The notes below the pieces were generated by a model. That model had not been told where the DNA came from and did no database searches. It saw only the letters and a list, made by a program, of their open reading frames with translations. Below are positions 27,914 to 36,254 of a stretch of 64,000 bases of DNA, piece by piece. Origin of the DNA: Mongoliibacter ruber (GTDB lineage: Bacteria > Bacteroidota > Bacteroidia > Cytophagales > Cyclobacteriaceae). Made by a program: the position numbers and the translations under genes. Location: positions 1 to 64,000 of the forward strand of contig NZ_PVTR01000006.1 of NCBI RefSeq assembly GCF_003003005.1. The letters run 5' to 3'. Position 1 is the first letter of the stretch. Each line of letters opens with the position of its first letter.

Positions 27914-29200
27914 CTACACCAATTTCACCAAAGTAGCAGCAATCGCCTCAGCAAGCTTTGCATTCACCTTATACTTTCCGGCATACTCTATCCAATTGGA
28001 AACAATCTCCTGCACTCCTTGGATAATGCCTTGAGGGTTTCGGATGGAGTTTTGCTTGGCAATGGTCAAAAAATCATCCATCACAAAATCTTTCCTTTTG
28101 CCATTGATGCTCAAGCAATGCTGACTGACCCAAACACTATCTGGTCTATACGCATGGCAAATATCATAGGCAGGAGAAAGACTCCATTTTCCCTCCTGAT
28201 CCATCAGAAAAGCAAAGTTCTTGGTATGGTCATCACAGTTGCGGGCCAATACATTAAATACCATCCTGCGGAACAGCTGCTCTGCTTCGGCGTACGTAAG
28301 TCTCAGTTGACGCATGGTCTGAAACAACTGCTCATAGCTGTAGCTACTCACATTATTGAAATCAAAATGCTGCAAAGCACAAAAAGTCTGCATATGAAGC
28401 TTATCCGTTCCATTCACTCTATCAAAGCGCTTGGTCATAAAATGCGCCCTGCCCTCTTCTTCAATCAGCCTACTTTGAGCCATTTCAATACCCGCATCTA
28501 TCGCCATGGCATAGTAGGCCATCTCCACTCGTCCATAACCAAATGTCTCTCCAAACTGCGTGTCATTGACCCCGTCAAACTTGATCAACCAGTGTTCAAA
28601 CCCAGCCTCCTGCAAAGTCTGTCCAGAGCGGATCATCCCTGTGGATTCATTGTACGCGATGATGGCTTTTGGTCTTGCCCCTCCTGCTGAAGTCCCCATC
28701 TTCAATACATTCAGCATGACATCTCGCATACCTTGGTCTGTGTGCATTTCAAATTGCTCCCTACTCTCCAACAACTTTTTGGTAGTTTCGATCAGACTCG
28801 ATAGCTCCAATAATTGCCCTTGCTCTTGAGCCGGCAGCGTAGAAGGCTCAAACTCCAAAGCACCCAAGCCTCTATTTCCGATGAAACAAAGTAATTCTAC
28901 AGGATTCAAGGAGTTTTCTGGCCTACCATTGCGGGCAAGCCAGCCATTAATCAATTCATTCCCATAGCGATCAGGTAAGGAATCCGCCAACAAGCCAGGA
29001 AGACCTTTGAATGTTGCATTTCTCCTCAATTCCGGGAAGCTGTAAATGCGAGTTCCCAGCGGCATCCGAACAGGGGAGATATCCAGTTTCCCTGAGGCAA
29101 ACCTTCGGTCGTATTCGAAAAAAGCCAACTCCTGACTTTCATCCCATACCACCGCACCTATGCGCTGACCCCAGAGCTTGACAAATGCCGTCCTTACCAT
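27914..29200 (-). CDS. hipA: HipA family kinase toxin
   Basis: A serine/threonine kinase-fold toxin, 428 residues, close to the usual 420-440. In characterised systems HipA phosphorylates glutamyl-tRNA synthetase or related targets and slows growth. Visible motifs are GTSAGGARPKA (169-179, the nucleotide-gating loop), the ATP lysine in WLIKFDG (207), the catalytic NCDDHTKNFAF (aspartates 323-324) and SPAYDIC (aspartate 345). All key residues are present, so the kinase looks active. It overlaps the hipB stop by seven bases, giving the normal hipB-hipA order in one transcript. Confidence 0.9.
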   Translation of the reverse strand: MVRTAFVKLWGQRIGAVVWDESQELAFFEYDRRFASGKLDISPVRMPLGTRIYSFPELRRNATFKGLPGLLADSLPDRYGNELINGWLARNGRPENSLNPVELLCFIGNRGLGALEFEPSTLPAQEQGQLLELSSLIETTKKLLESREQFEMHTDQGMRDVMLNVLKMGTSAGGARPKAIIAYNESTGMIRSGQTLQEAGFEHWLIKFDGVNDTQFGETFGYGRVEMAYYAMAIDAGIEMAQSRLIEEEGRAHFMTKRFDRVNGTDKLHMQTFCALQHFDFNNVSSYSYEQLFQTMRQLRLTYAEAEQLFRRMVFNVLARNCDDHTKNFAFLMDQEGKWSLSPAYDICHAYRPDSVWVSQHCLSINGKRKDFVMDDFLTIAKQNSIRNPQGIIQGVQEIVSNWIEYAGKYKVNAKLAEAIAATLVKLV

Positions 29201-29538
29201 CCCAGATCATCTTTTGGTGAAGACTTTTTGCTTTTGGAAGCCCTTTTCCATTTCACTTCGTCTTCTTTGGCGAGCTGCATAGGACTTATAGGCTTAACCT
29301 CTTGAAAATGCTCCAACACATACAGTGCATCCAATACCCGCAAAACTTTCAATAGATTGGTCAGGGCAATATTCTCACCCCTTTCCAGTAAACTAAGCGT
29401 AGACCGACTGATCGCAGCCCGCTCTGCCACCTCGTCTTGCGTGAGGTTTTGCTCAATCCTGCGGGATTTGACAAAGCCCCCTATTTTTTTGAGAAGCGCT
29501 CCATCACTTATATATGATATGTATGAAAAGTCATTCAT
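29194..29538 (-). CDS. hipB: HipB-like XRE antitoxin
   Basis: A 114-residue protein with a helix-turn-helix of the Cro/CI type at about 17-70 (RRIEQNLTQDEVAERAAISRS, recognition helix around SRSTLSLLERGE). A basic C-terminal tail KRASKSKKSS follows, longer than in E. coli HipB. It should neutralise HipA and repress its own promoter. The repeated TCATTCATTA boxes around the start codon and upstream are likely binding sites. Overlap with hipA supports translational coupling. Confidence 0.88.
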   Translation of the reverse strand: MNDFSYISYISDGALLKKIGGFVKSRRIEQNLTQDEVAERAAISRSTLSLLERGENIALTNLLKVLRVLDALYVLEHFQEVKPISPMQLAKEDEVKWKRASKSKKSSPKDDLGW

Positions 29539-29676
29539 TATAATATTAATTTAGCTATTATGACTTATTTTTCATACAAATATATAAATTTTATTCAAAT
29601 CAATAAAAACAATTTGAGTGATATATCATTCATTAATGTATTAAATTGGTTTTAATGAATGATTTTTCATTCATTA
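29531..29676 (-). promoter_or_regulatory. hipBA promoter with four TCATTCATTA boxes
   Basis: The box TCATTCATTA occurs at 29531-29540 (over the hipB start codon), 29626-29635 and 29667-29676, and its complement at 29653-29662. On the minus strand a Bacteroidota-type -7 element TATATTTG lies at 29577-29584, about 40 bp before the hipB start. Boxes on both sides of the promoter fit autorepression by a dimeric HipB. Confidence 0.55.
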
Positions 29677-29681
29677 AAACC
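29648..29681. terminator. 15 bp perfect inverted repeat between the ATPase and hipB genes
   Basis: GGTTTTAATGAATGA and its exact complement flank a TTTT loop. It lies 31 bp past the ATPase stop codon and could act as its terminator, but two of the HipB-type boxes form its arms, so an operator is equally likely. Confidence 0.45.
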
Positions 29682-29711
29682 TTCTATTGAACGTCTGTTT
29701 AGAACTCACAA

Positions 29712-30893
29712 TCAGTACAGCATTCCAAATAGCCATAAAGGGATTCTTTTGCCATTTCCACTTTCGATATCAAGGGCAAGGTAAGCGTTGGGGATCCCTT
29801 GGATCTGGTCGGTGGTTTTGCTGCCTCCCCCTACCTCAAATACATAAGCATCATCCACCATGAAGTCCCCATATTTTGGACTTGTCACTTTATGGACAGC
29901 ACTCAGTTGGTTAATAAAAAAAGTTTCACGGACATTTCCCACATTAGCCATAGTTGGCGAAAAGAGATGAATAAAGTTGGGGTTTTGAAGGTATATTTTA
30001 TCGGGCTTCTGAAGATAGCTGATTCCTTTTGTAGCAGACCTAAGCAGCTTAAGGATTTGGGCTTGATCCAAAATGTCCAACAATCTCAATATAGTATTTC
30101 GAGGAGTTTCTAATTTTTCTGCCAACTTGTTGATATTGGGTGTAAACGGAACACTTTCACTTAGGACAACTAGTAGCTTTTTTAAAGTCCGAACTGTACT
30201 GTGCTGCAATTCTTCAAAAGGAGCAATATCCGTATCAATCACCAGTTGGATTGTCTCCTGAAGTTTTTGTGAATACCCGATTTTGGATTCCAGAAAGAAA
30301 GGGAAATAACCAAATTTCAAATAATCCTGAAAATAGGACTGGACAGGTATATTATCCAACAGTTCAGGAGCCAGAGCATGGTGCTTGGTCAAAATATCAT
30401 CCAAAGTAAAGCTTGAAAGATCTGTTCGGTACTGAAAATTCAGATACTCTCTAAAAGAAAGACCATGTAAATGATAAACAGATGCCCTTCTTGAAAGATC
30501 AGCATTACCTCTGGAAATATCAAGGATAGAGGATCCTGTCGCAATGACTTGAATATCATCATAATCATCGTATAGCTGTTTGAGATCTTTTGACCAAAAT
30601 GCATACCTATGGACTTCATCCAAAAGAAATAGCCGATATCCTAATTCATAGAGTTCATTCACAAACGCTACCAATCTATGCGTTTCGAAATAAAAATCAT
30701 CAAGGCTAAGGTAAATACCTTTCTTATCGGAAGTTGACAAATATTGCAGTAAAAGGGTGGTTTTCCCTGAACCTCGGTAACCCAAGATCAAAATCAAACT
30801 TTGGGTCCAATCAATTTGATGGTACAAATACCTCTTTTGCTTTTCCTTGACAGACTTTGCTTTCCTTTCAGACTTTTTGATCAGTACTTCCAT
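29712..30893 (-). CDS. AAA ATPase with DUF4143 domain
   Basis: A 393-residue ATPase of the AAA_14/DUF4143 class. Walker A is GYRGSGKTT (38-46), Walker B LFLLDEVH (88-95) and the sensor-like VIATGSSILD follows. The C-terminal part has the winged-helix segment NTILRLLDILDQAQIL and the restriction-endonuclease-like end ending in GGGSKTTDQI and AYLALDIE typical of DUF4143. The family is abundant in Bacteroidota; its role is uncertain, and links to mobile DNA or defence are often suggested. It stands beside hipBA but has its own promoter region with three 29 bp repeats. Confidence 0.82.
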   Translation of the reverse strand: MEVLIKKSERKAKSVKEKQKRYLYHQIDWTQSLILILGYRGSGKTTLLLQYLSTSDKKGIYLSLDDFYFETHRLVAFVNELYELGYRLFLLDEVHRYAFWSKDLKQLYDDYDDIQVIATGSSILDISRGNADLSRRASVYHLHGLSFREYLNFQYRTDLSSFTLDDILTKHHALAPELLDNIPVQSYFQDYLKFGYFPFFLESKIGYSQKLQETIQLVIDTDIAPFEELQHSTVRTLKKLLVVLSESVPFTPNINKLAEKLETPRNTILRLLDILDQAQILKLLRSATKGISYLQKPDKIYLQNPNFIHLFSPTMANVGNVRETFFINQLSAVHKVTSPKYGDFMVDDAYVFEVGGGSKTTDQIQGIPNAYLALDIESGNGKRIPLWLFGMLY

Positions 30894-30973
30894 AAAATAG
30901 TTTATACATAAAGCAAATTTACAAAATAGTTTTTACAAAAAGCATTTTTCAAAAATAGTTTTTCAAGAAAGCA
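30894..30973 (-). promoter_or_regulatory. Three 29 bp direct repeats directly upstream of the ATPase gene
   Basis: AAAATAGTTT units begin at 30894, 30923 and 30952, each ending AAGCA or AAAGCA, so the period is exactly 29 bp. On the minus strand each unit reads TGCTTT...AAACTATTTT; the outermost contains TATTTTTG (30950-30957), a match to the -7 consensus TAnnTTTG. They could be operators for self-regulation or duplicated promoter elements. The last unit ends at the ATG. Confidence 0.6.
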
Positions 30974-30989
30974 TGATGTAAGCCCTGCT

Positions 30990-31208
30990 TTACTTCAACC
31001 CTCTCCTTTTGGGTTCCTGTTGTGTACTGCAATGAATGCCTCCACCCTGCCAATTCAGCGGCATGGCATCAACGAACACAATTTCACGTCCGGGAAAAGC
31101 TTGTTTGAACAATGCTTCAACCTCTTTTTCCCGCTTGACAGAAGCTTCATCTCTGGCATAGGAAGATGTCGCCACTACGCCATTTGTGACCAAAAAATTC
31201 ACTTGGCT
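30990..31208 (-). pseudogene. C-terminal remnant of a second agmatine deiminase
   Basis: About 72 codons align with the end of the intact protein at 25266-26555: SQVNFLVTNG with SSYLNFLISND, then REIVFVDAMPLNWQGGGIHC with KQLVWIDATVYNWGGGGIHC including the catalytic cysteine. A GTG at 31202 could serve as a start but would yield only 70 residues. Homology ends five bases before a copy of the 17 bp motif, after which an in-frame stop appears. Confidence 0.75.
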
Positions 31209-31212
31209 ACCA

Positions 31213-31229
31213 ATACCCTAATGATGTGA
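31213..31229. repeat. 17 bp intergenic motif, copy 6, at a gene truncation point
   Basis: ATACCCTAATGATGTGA lies immediately beyond the point where homology of the agmatine deiminase remnant stops. A weaker relative (ATATCCCTAATGATTGA) occurs at about 31347-31363, just upstream of the plus-strand amidohydrolase. Confidence 0.6.
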
Positions 31230-31384
31230 GGTGAATTATTCCATCAGGTTAATTCTTAAAATTTTTCAGTTATTTATCGAAATATTTATTATTTTAATGT
31301 CGGAAAAATATAAGTATTGAAACCATCAATTCCAGAGCAGTACTTAATATCCCTAATGATTGATATAACTTAACCTTTTTTCCC

Positions 31385-32947
31385 ATGAAAATCCACTTCC
31401 CAAACCACGTACTTATTTTATTTTCCCTCCTATTGATATTTGGCTATTGTACACCAAAAGGAGAAAATCATAATGATTTTGATGTTGTAATTTTAAATGG
31501 GAGAGTTATTGATCCGGAAACTGAGCTAGATGGAATAAGAAATATAGGAATCAAAAATGGGTCAATTAAAATCATTACAGAAAGCACAATAGAAGGATTA
31601 AAAACAATCGATGCGGAAGGGCTGGTGGTAGCACCCGGCTTTATTGATCTCCATGCTCATGGGCAAACTTTAACAGCTGATCGAATGCAGGCTTTTGATG
31701 GAGTAACTACTGCCCTTGAGTTAGAGTCCGGCATCTTGCCCGTGGATCCGTGGTACAAACAAATGGAAGAGCAAGGAAGAATACTAAACTATGGAACAGC
31801 AGCCGCATGGACTTTTGCAAGAATTGAAACTTTAGAAGATATACCTATGGAGCCAAATTTGAAATGGTTTCAGGAAGCATTTTCATTAAGAAGCTGGGTA
31901 AGAGATGCTGCAAGTCCATCCCAAATAGAAAATATTATCCGACTGATAGAAGAAGAAGGGATTAAACAAGGCTCAATTGGTATTGGAATCAATGCTGGTT
32001 ATGCTCCAGGTGGTGGATTCAAGGAGCTTTTGGCCGTTCATCAATTGGCGTCTGATTATGGTGTCCCAACATTTACACATATCAGCGGAGATTTCCCTAA
32101 TGATCCCAAATCTGCTGCGGAATATGTTGGGCAAATCATTGCATTTTCTGCTGCTACTGGTAGTCAGAGCCATATCTGCCATCTAAACAGTAGTAGTTTG
32201 AGAGATGTGAAAACGACAAAAAGCATGATCATAAGCGCCCAAAACTCAGGACTTCCTATTACCACTGAAAGTTATACATATGGAGCTTCGAGCACAACAA
32301 TAGGTGCTGCTCTTTTCAACGAAGAGGCAAGAGAAAAAAAAGATATCAAGGCTGAGCAGATTGAATTAAATGGAAAGCCCTTAACTGAGGATGAATTTCA
32401 AAAAGTCAGAAATGAAAAACCTGGTTCTGTTGTGGTTTTCAGGTTTTTGTATATGCCGAGAGACGAGTCTATTTTGGATGAATCTGTTTTGTTTCCTGGA
32501 GGAGTAATTGCTTCGGATGCTATGCCTTGGGTAGATATTGAGACAGACGACTATTTTGATGATAACATATGGCCCTTAAATGAAAATGCCTTCGCACATC
32601 CGAGAAGTGCCGGCACTTACACCAGGTTGTTGAGTCACTATGTAAGAGAAAGAGGGGTCTTGAGTATGATGGAAGCAATTGCCAAATCCTCCTTGTATCC
32701 AGCAAAGATTTTAGAGCAATCTGTAGATCAGATGAAATACAAGGGACGAATCCAAACCGGAATGGATGCTGATATCATAATTTTCGATGAAAAAACTGTA
32801 CAGGATAAGGCAACTTTCACAGAGCCTCAATTGCCTGCTGTTGGAATGAAATTCGTACTTGTGAATGGTGAATTGATCATTGAAAATGGGGATTTGGTGT
32901 TAGACGCGAGACCTGGAAAAGCCATAAGAAGAACTGTGAATGAATGA
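31385..32947 (+). CDS. D-aminoacylase/N-acyl-D-glutamate deacylase-like amidohydrolase, lipoprotein
   Basis: A 520-residue metal-dependent hydrolase. The lipobox FGYC places the lipid cysteine at 22. The N-terminal beta-sandwich strand DVVILNGRVIDPETELDG and the metal site GFIDLHAHG (H90, H92) are typical of D-aminoacylases; FTHISGD and SHICHLNSSS supply the later histidines, and the C-terminal KGRIQTGMDADIIIFDEKTV closes the sandwich. It would release D-amino acids from N-acyl derivatives. It is convergent with an M19 dipeptidase that could act on related substrates. It is one of few plus-strand genes in this region. Confidence 0.85.
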   Translation: MKIHFPNHVLILFSLLLIFGYCTPKGENHNDFDVVILNGRVIDPETELDGIRNIGIKNGSIKIITESTIEGLKTIDAEGLVVAPGFIDLHAHGQTLTADRMQAFDGVTTALELESGILPVDPWYKQMEEQGRILNYGTAAAWTFARIETLEDIPMEPNLKWFQEAFSLRSWVRDAASPSQIENIIRLIEEEGIKQGSIGIGINAGYAPGGGFKELLAVHQLASDYGVPTFTHISGDFPNDPKSAAEYVGQIIAFSAATGSQSHICHLNSSSLRDVKTTKSMIISAQNSGLPITTESYTYGASSTTIGAALFNEEAREKKDIKAEQIELNGKPLTEDEFQKVRNEKPGSVVVFRFLYMPRDESILDESVLFPGGVIASDAMPWVDIETDDYFDDNIWPLNENAFAHPRSAGTYTRLLSHYVRERGVLSMMEAIAKSSLYPAKILEQSVDQMKYKGRIQTGMDADIIIFDEKTVQDKATFTEPQLPAVGMKFVLVNGELIIENGDLVLDARPGKAIRRTVNE

Positions 32948-32964
32948 TTAATTTAATCCGTAAT

Positions 32965-34239
32965 TTAAGGTACCCTTTGCATTTTTTCAGATGTCACTTT
33001 AGCAATTCTAGGCCCTTCAATTTTCTGTAGTTCAGCGGACTTTTGTTCCACTGCTTCAAAGATCCTTAAAAAATTCTCTTGGGTTACCTTTTTCAGCTCC
33101 TTTTCTGTCCAACCTCTATTGGCCAACTCCAAAAGGATATTCGGAAATGTACTGGCATCCTCTATCCCCTCAATCAAATAACTCATGCCATCAAAATCAC
33201 TTCCAATACCTATATGATCTACACCGATCATATTTTTCACATAATCAAAATGATCAACAAAATCCTTGACCGTTACTTTAGGATGTGGATTGGCTGCTTC
33301 CCAAGCATCCCATTCAGCATCAGCTAATTCAATCTCTTCGTCAGACATCTGGTCAGGATTAGAGTATTTTTCTTGAAAGGCCTTTCCAATGCTATCGAGC
33401 TTCACCAAAAAATAATCATGGGCTTCCTGGGTAGTAAAATAGTTGACCGGTGTCAACATAATCAATCCTCCGTTTTCCTTCAATTTCAAAAGTACCTGAT
33501 CTGAGGCATTTCTTTCAGTATCGGTAAGGGCTCTTGCATTGGCATGGCTGAATATGACTGGAGCCCTCGTGATTTCCAGTACATCCAGCATTCCTTTTTC
33601 TGTAATATGGGAAAGGTCGATCATGATACCGAGGCGGTTCATTTCCAATACCAACTCTTTCCCATAATCGCTCAGACCATCATGAATGGGTTCATCGAAA
33701 GCCCCATCCGCAATGTTATTGTTGTTATAAGCCAAAATCACAGAGCGTAAACCCAATCGGTATAATATCCTCAATCTCCCCAGATCATCCACCAATTCAT
33801 AGGTATGCTCCATGGATGGAATGATGGCAATCTTGCCACTTTTCATCACCTGCCTGACTTCAGAAGAAGTAACTGCTACTTTGAAATCAGCAGCATACTT
33901 CTTCTCTATTCTATAGATCAAATCCCAACCTTGCAGATATTCATTCATCTCTTTGCCTCTACCAAAAATATTGGTCAGCAGTGCCCCCACACCTCCTTTT
34001 CGAAGTCGGGGAATATCAATATGGCCATCCGAAATGGTATCTAATTTATAGTCATCCAACTCTCTCGGACATGCTTTACACCAGACATAATGGATCAATA
34101 AATCATTGTGTCCATCAATAAGCGGAGCTTCCCTCAGTACTTTGGCAACCAGATCTTCATGACTTAGCTCTACATGGCTAGTGCAGGAAATCAAAAGGAT
34201 TAAAATCAACCAATAAGTTTTAACTTGCTCAAAATTCAT
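32965..34239 (-). CDS. Membrane dipeptidase (peptidase M19) lipoprotein
   Basis: A renal-dipeptidase-type zinc enzyme, 424 residues. The lipobox LISC gives a lipid cysteine at 19. The first metal ligands are H44 and D46 in LIDGHNDL; later ligands sit in IPSMEHTYELV, MIDLSHITEKG and VIFSHANARAL, and HIGIGSDFDG provides the final aspartate. All expected metal residues are present. It hydrolyses dipeptides, often tolerating D-residues. The convergent D-aminoacylase-like gene ends 17 bp away. Confidence 0.88.
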   Translation of the reverse strand: MNFEQVKTYWLILILLISCTSHVELSHEDLVAKVLREAPLIDGHNDLLIHYVWCKACPRELDDYKLDTISDGHIDIPRLRKGGVGALLTNIFGRGKEMNEYLQGWDLIYRIEKKYAADFKVAVTSSEVRQVMKSGKIAIIPSMEHTYELVDDLGRLRILYRLGLRSVILAYNNNNIADGAFDEPIHDGLSDYGKELVLEMNRLGIMIDLSHITEKGMLDVLEITRAPVIFSHANARALTDTERNASDQVLLKLKENGGLIMLTPVNYFTTQEAHDYFLVKLDSIGKAFQEKYSNPDQMSDEEIELADAEWDAWEAANPHPKVTVKDFVDHFDYVKNMIGVDHIGIGSDFDGMSYLIEGIEDASTFPNILLELANRGWTEKELKKVTQENFLRIFEAVEQKSAELQKIEGPRIAKVTSEKMQRVP

Positions 34240-34326
34240 AAAACCAATAGTTTTTATTAAGGCAATTGCAAATTTCCTAATTCATTGATAAAGTTTTCAA
34301 ACTGAATCATTATCTCTAAAATTCGA

Positions 34327-35217
34327 TTACCATTTCTTCAATAAGCTTTCAAAAAAAGGATGCACATCATCACGTAATCCGGACAACAATGCATCATCGT
34401 CCAAAGTCTCTTGGTTATTCAAAAGAAACAACCAAAGATTGATTAATACATCTGCCCCACCTTCATTATAAAGCTTCCTAGCAGCATCATGAAACCTGTA
34501 CTGATACCATGCATAATTCCGAGGAGACTGCGTTCCTATTTCCCAATAATTATCTTGAAACTGTTCAAGGGATCTGAAGGTATAATTGGATTGGTCTTCT
34601 TTGGACCAATACATGGGTAAAAGTTCTAAAGCCCCAAGGAATTCTCCTTTTTCTTCCGCAATAAAAGTATGTAGCATCAGGTTACACAGTATCTCTGAAA
34701 GCCAGTTTCTTTGGGTATTAAGGCCTGCTTTTGAAGCCCATGCATGCCCGAGTTCGTGGACAGGCAATAAATCAAAAAAGTACCTGCTACTTACTTCATC
34801 ATTTAGACTATAAGTCATTGGGAAAAGCTCCTTGTAAGGTGAGGATAATGAAGAAAAGTCAGGAAGCTGAATCCTCCAAAATGTATTATCCTCTGCAGCA
34901 ACTACTAATCTTTTTTCGTTAGGAATAAAGTGAGGCATTCCATAAATCAAATTTGGGTCAGTGTAATGTGACCAATCCTCCTTAGAAAGCACATAGATCT
35001 TGAATTCAACTTCCAAGTCCTCTAAGGTTCTTTTGAAAAAACTGTTGGCTTCATAACAGATTTCACCTGAAAACTGGGCAGAAACTTCCTGATCCTGACT
35101 GTAAAAAACAGCCATTTCGCCAATACTCCATTCCAAGAGTAAAGGATTATCTTGGGCTTTGCTTAAGGAACAAAATCCCTGCAAAACCAGGTAGAGTATT
35201 AAAAACTTATTTTTCAT
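34327..35217 (-). CDS. Secreted HExxH putative metalloprotease, paralog 2
   Basis: The 296-residue protein has a signal peptide to about residue 22 when started at MKNKFLILYL (longer starts add MRSFKYLM). It is a paralog of 26784-27671: shared blocks are LIYGMPHF, FFDLLPVHELGHAW and NWLSEILCNL. Zinc ligands would be H154, H158 and E175, the same 21-residue spacing from first histidine to glutamate as in the paralog. Both end with a VHPFF/VHPYF-type tail and a final tryptophan. The function is inferred only from the HExxH site. Confidence 0.65.
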   Translation of the reverse strand: MKNKFLILYLVLQGFCSLSKAQDNPLLLEWSIGEMAVFYSQDQEVSAQFSGEICYEANSFFKRTLEDLEVEFKIYVLSKEDWSHYTDPNLIYGMPHFIPNEKRLVVAAEDNTFWRIQLPDFSSLSSPYKELFPMTYSLNDEVSSRYFFDLLPVHELGHAWASKAGLNTQRNWLSEILCNLMLHTFIAEEKGEFLGALELLPMYWSKEDQSNYTFRSLEQFQDNYWEIGTQSPRNYAWYQYRFHDAARKLYNEGGADVLINLWLFLLNNQETLDDDALLSGLRDDVHPFFESLLKKW

Positions 35218-35301
35218 CATCAAGTATTTAAAAGACCTCAAAATTAAAGGGTTAAAACAAGTTTAACCCCCTAAAACTAGTCAATTAAATAGCAATCAAA
35301 A

Positions 35302-35318
35302 ATACCCCAATCATGTGA
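35302..35318. repeat. 17 bp intergenic motif, copy 7
   Basis: ATACCCCAATCATGTGA lies about 85 bp upstream of the HExxH paralog 2 start and 56 bp before the higA remnant on the other strand. Confidence 0.6.
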
Positions 35319-35373
35319 TAAACCGAGTTTTATAAATTGAATATAATTGATGAATTTTGTTAGTAATAAAAAA

Positions 35374-35617
35374 ATGAATAGGCTTAAAAACATGCATCAA
35401 GGAGAGATTTTAATAGAAGAGTTTCTAATTCCTCTAGAAATTTCTGCTTACAGATTGGCCAAAGAGACATTTATTCCTCAAACGATTAAGCAAGTTCTTC
35501 GGAACGAGCCCCAAGTTTAGGCTAAGGTTACAGAATGATTATGATCTTGAGGAAGAACAATACCAAAAAATAAATGAACTGGATAAAATCATTCCAATCG
35601 AGGATTCTACTGCTTGA
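35374..35617 (+). pseudogene. Decayed HigA-type antitoxin gene without a toxin partner
   Basis: The first frame encodes MNRLKNMHQGEILIEEFLIPLEISAYRLAKETFIPQT, the classic HigA/VapI opening, and then shifts and meets TAG at 35518. In the next frame homology resumes with SKFFGTSPKFRLRLQNDYDL and continues to a TGA at 35615-35617. About 20 residues of the helix-turn-helix are missing at the join, so an internal deletion with frame change has killed it. No HigB/RelE toxin lies upstream, where the 17 bp motif is found instead. Confidence 0.75.
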
Positions 35618-35626
35618 GCTTTTTTG

Positions 35627-35727
35627 TTTCTCGCAACGGACGCAAAGATAAACGCAGAGGACGCAACGAGTCACATTTTCAACTTCGTTTCGCACTTTGC
35701 GTAATTCCATGATGATCGTTACGTGAA
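35627..35727. repeat. Palindromic element, copy X (101 bp), 3' side of the GxxExxY gene
   Basis: It begins TTTCTCGCAACGGACGCAAA and ends ACGTGAA. Ungapped comparison with copy Y (36255-36355) shows about a dozen differences in 101 positions. It lies between the higA remnant and the end of the GxxExxY gene. Confidence 0.85.
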
Positions 35728-35781
35728 CTCTTTTCCAGTTTCAAAAGAAATTAAAATGCAGGGTTTAGTTGAACCAATAAA

Positions 35782-36159
35782 CTATAGGTTATTGGCTAAC
35801 CTATGAATCCCATCTTTCAGGTATTTTACATTAAAATTTAACAGCAATCCCAGCTTCTTAGCTGAAAGTTTCAAATAGGTCAAAGTTTGAGCAAAGTGGA
35901 CAGGGGCTAAGCCATCATTGGCTTTGACTTCTATGATGACTTTATTTTCTACCAGCAAATCTAAACGAAACCCTGCTTCAAACTTTATTTCTTTGTAAAT
36001 TAATGGAACCGGCACTTGGGATACTACGAAAACACCAGCCTGAATCAATTCATACTCTAAAGCTTTTTCATAAACAGACTCTAGTAATCCTGGTCCCAAG
36101 TTTCTATGAATTTCAAAAGCCTTATCTAAAATTACCTTAGCGATTTCATTTTCTGACAT
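35782..36159 (-). CDS. GxxExxY protein (PD-(D/E)XK nuclease-like)
   Basis: A 125-residue protein, the typical family length, started at MSENEIAKVI. The signature GPGLLESVYEKAL gives G-LLE-VY (GxxExxY) near residue 25. A PD-(D/E)XK-type core follows: the aspartate in FRLDLLVEN and E-x-K in VIIEVKAND. The biological role of this family is not established. The open frame runs 45 codons further upstream, but that extension begins RPLRLSLRSLRE, a translation of element Y, and is rejected. The gene is bracketed by two 101 bp copies of the element in the same orientation, 54 bp downstream and 95 bp upstream. Confidence 0.88.
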   Translation of the reverse strand: MSENEIAKVILDKAFEIHRNLGPGLLESVYEKALEYELIQAGVFVVSQVPVPLIYKEIKFEAGFRLDLLVENKVIIEVKANDGLAPVHFAQTLTYLKLSAKKLGLLLNFNVKYLKDGIHRLANNL

Positions 36160-36254
36160 AATTATGAGTGTTTGATATTCATTAAAAAAACAAATCATAA
36201 ACCAATTAACCAATTTGGTGTAATAGTTTATCCGAATATTTAAACGATTAAATT

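Noticed and set aside
28019-28690. 223-codon plus-strand frame opposite hipA
   Set aside because: It lies entirely within hipA, whose motifs are intact; no independent coding signs.
35528-35710. 60-codon minus-strand frame with RCVLCVYLCVRCEK, zinc-finger-like
   Set aside because: The cysteines come from translating the GCA/CGT-rich arms of element X; it is not a protein family.
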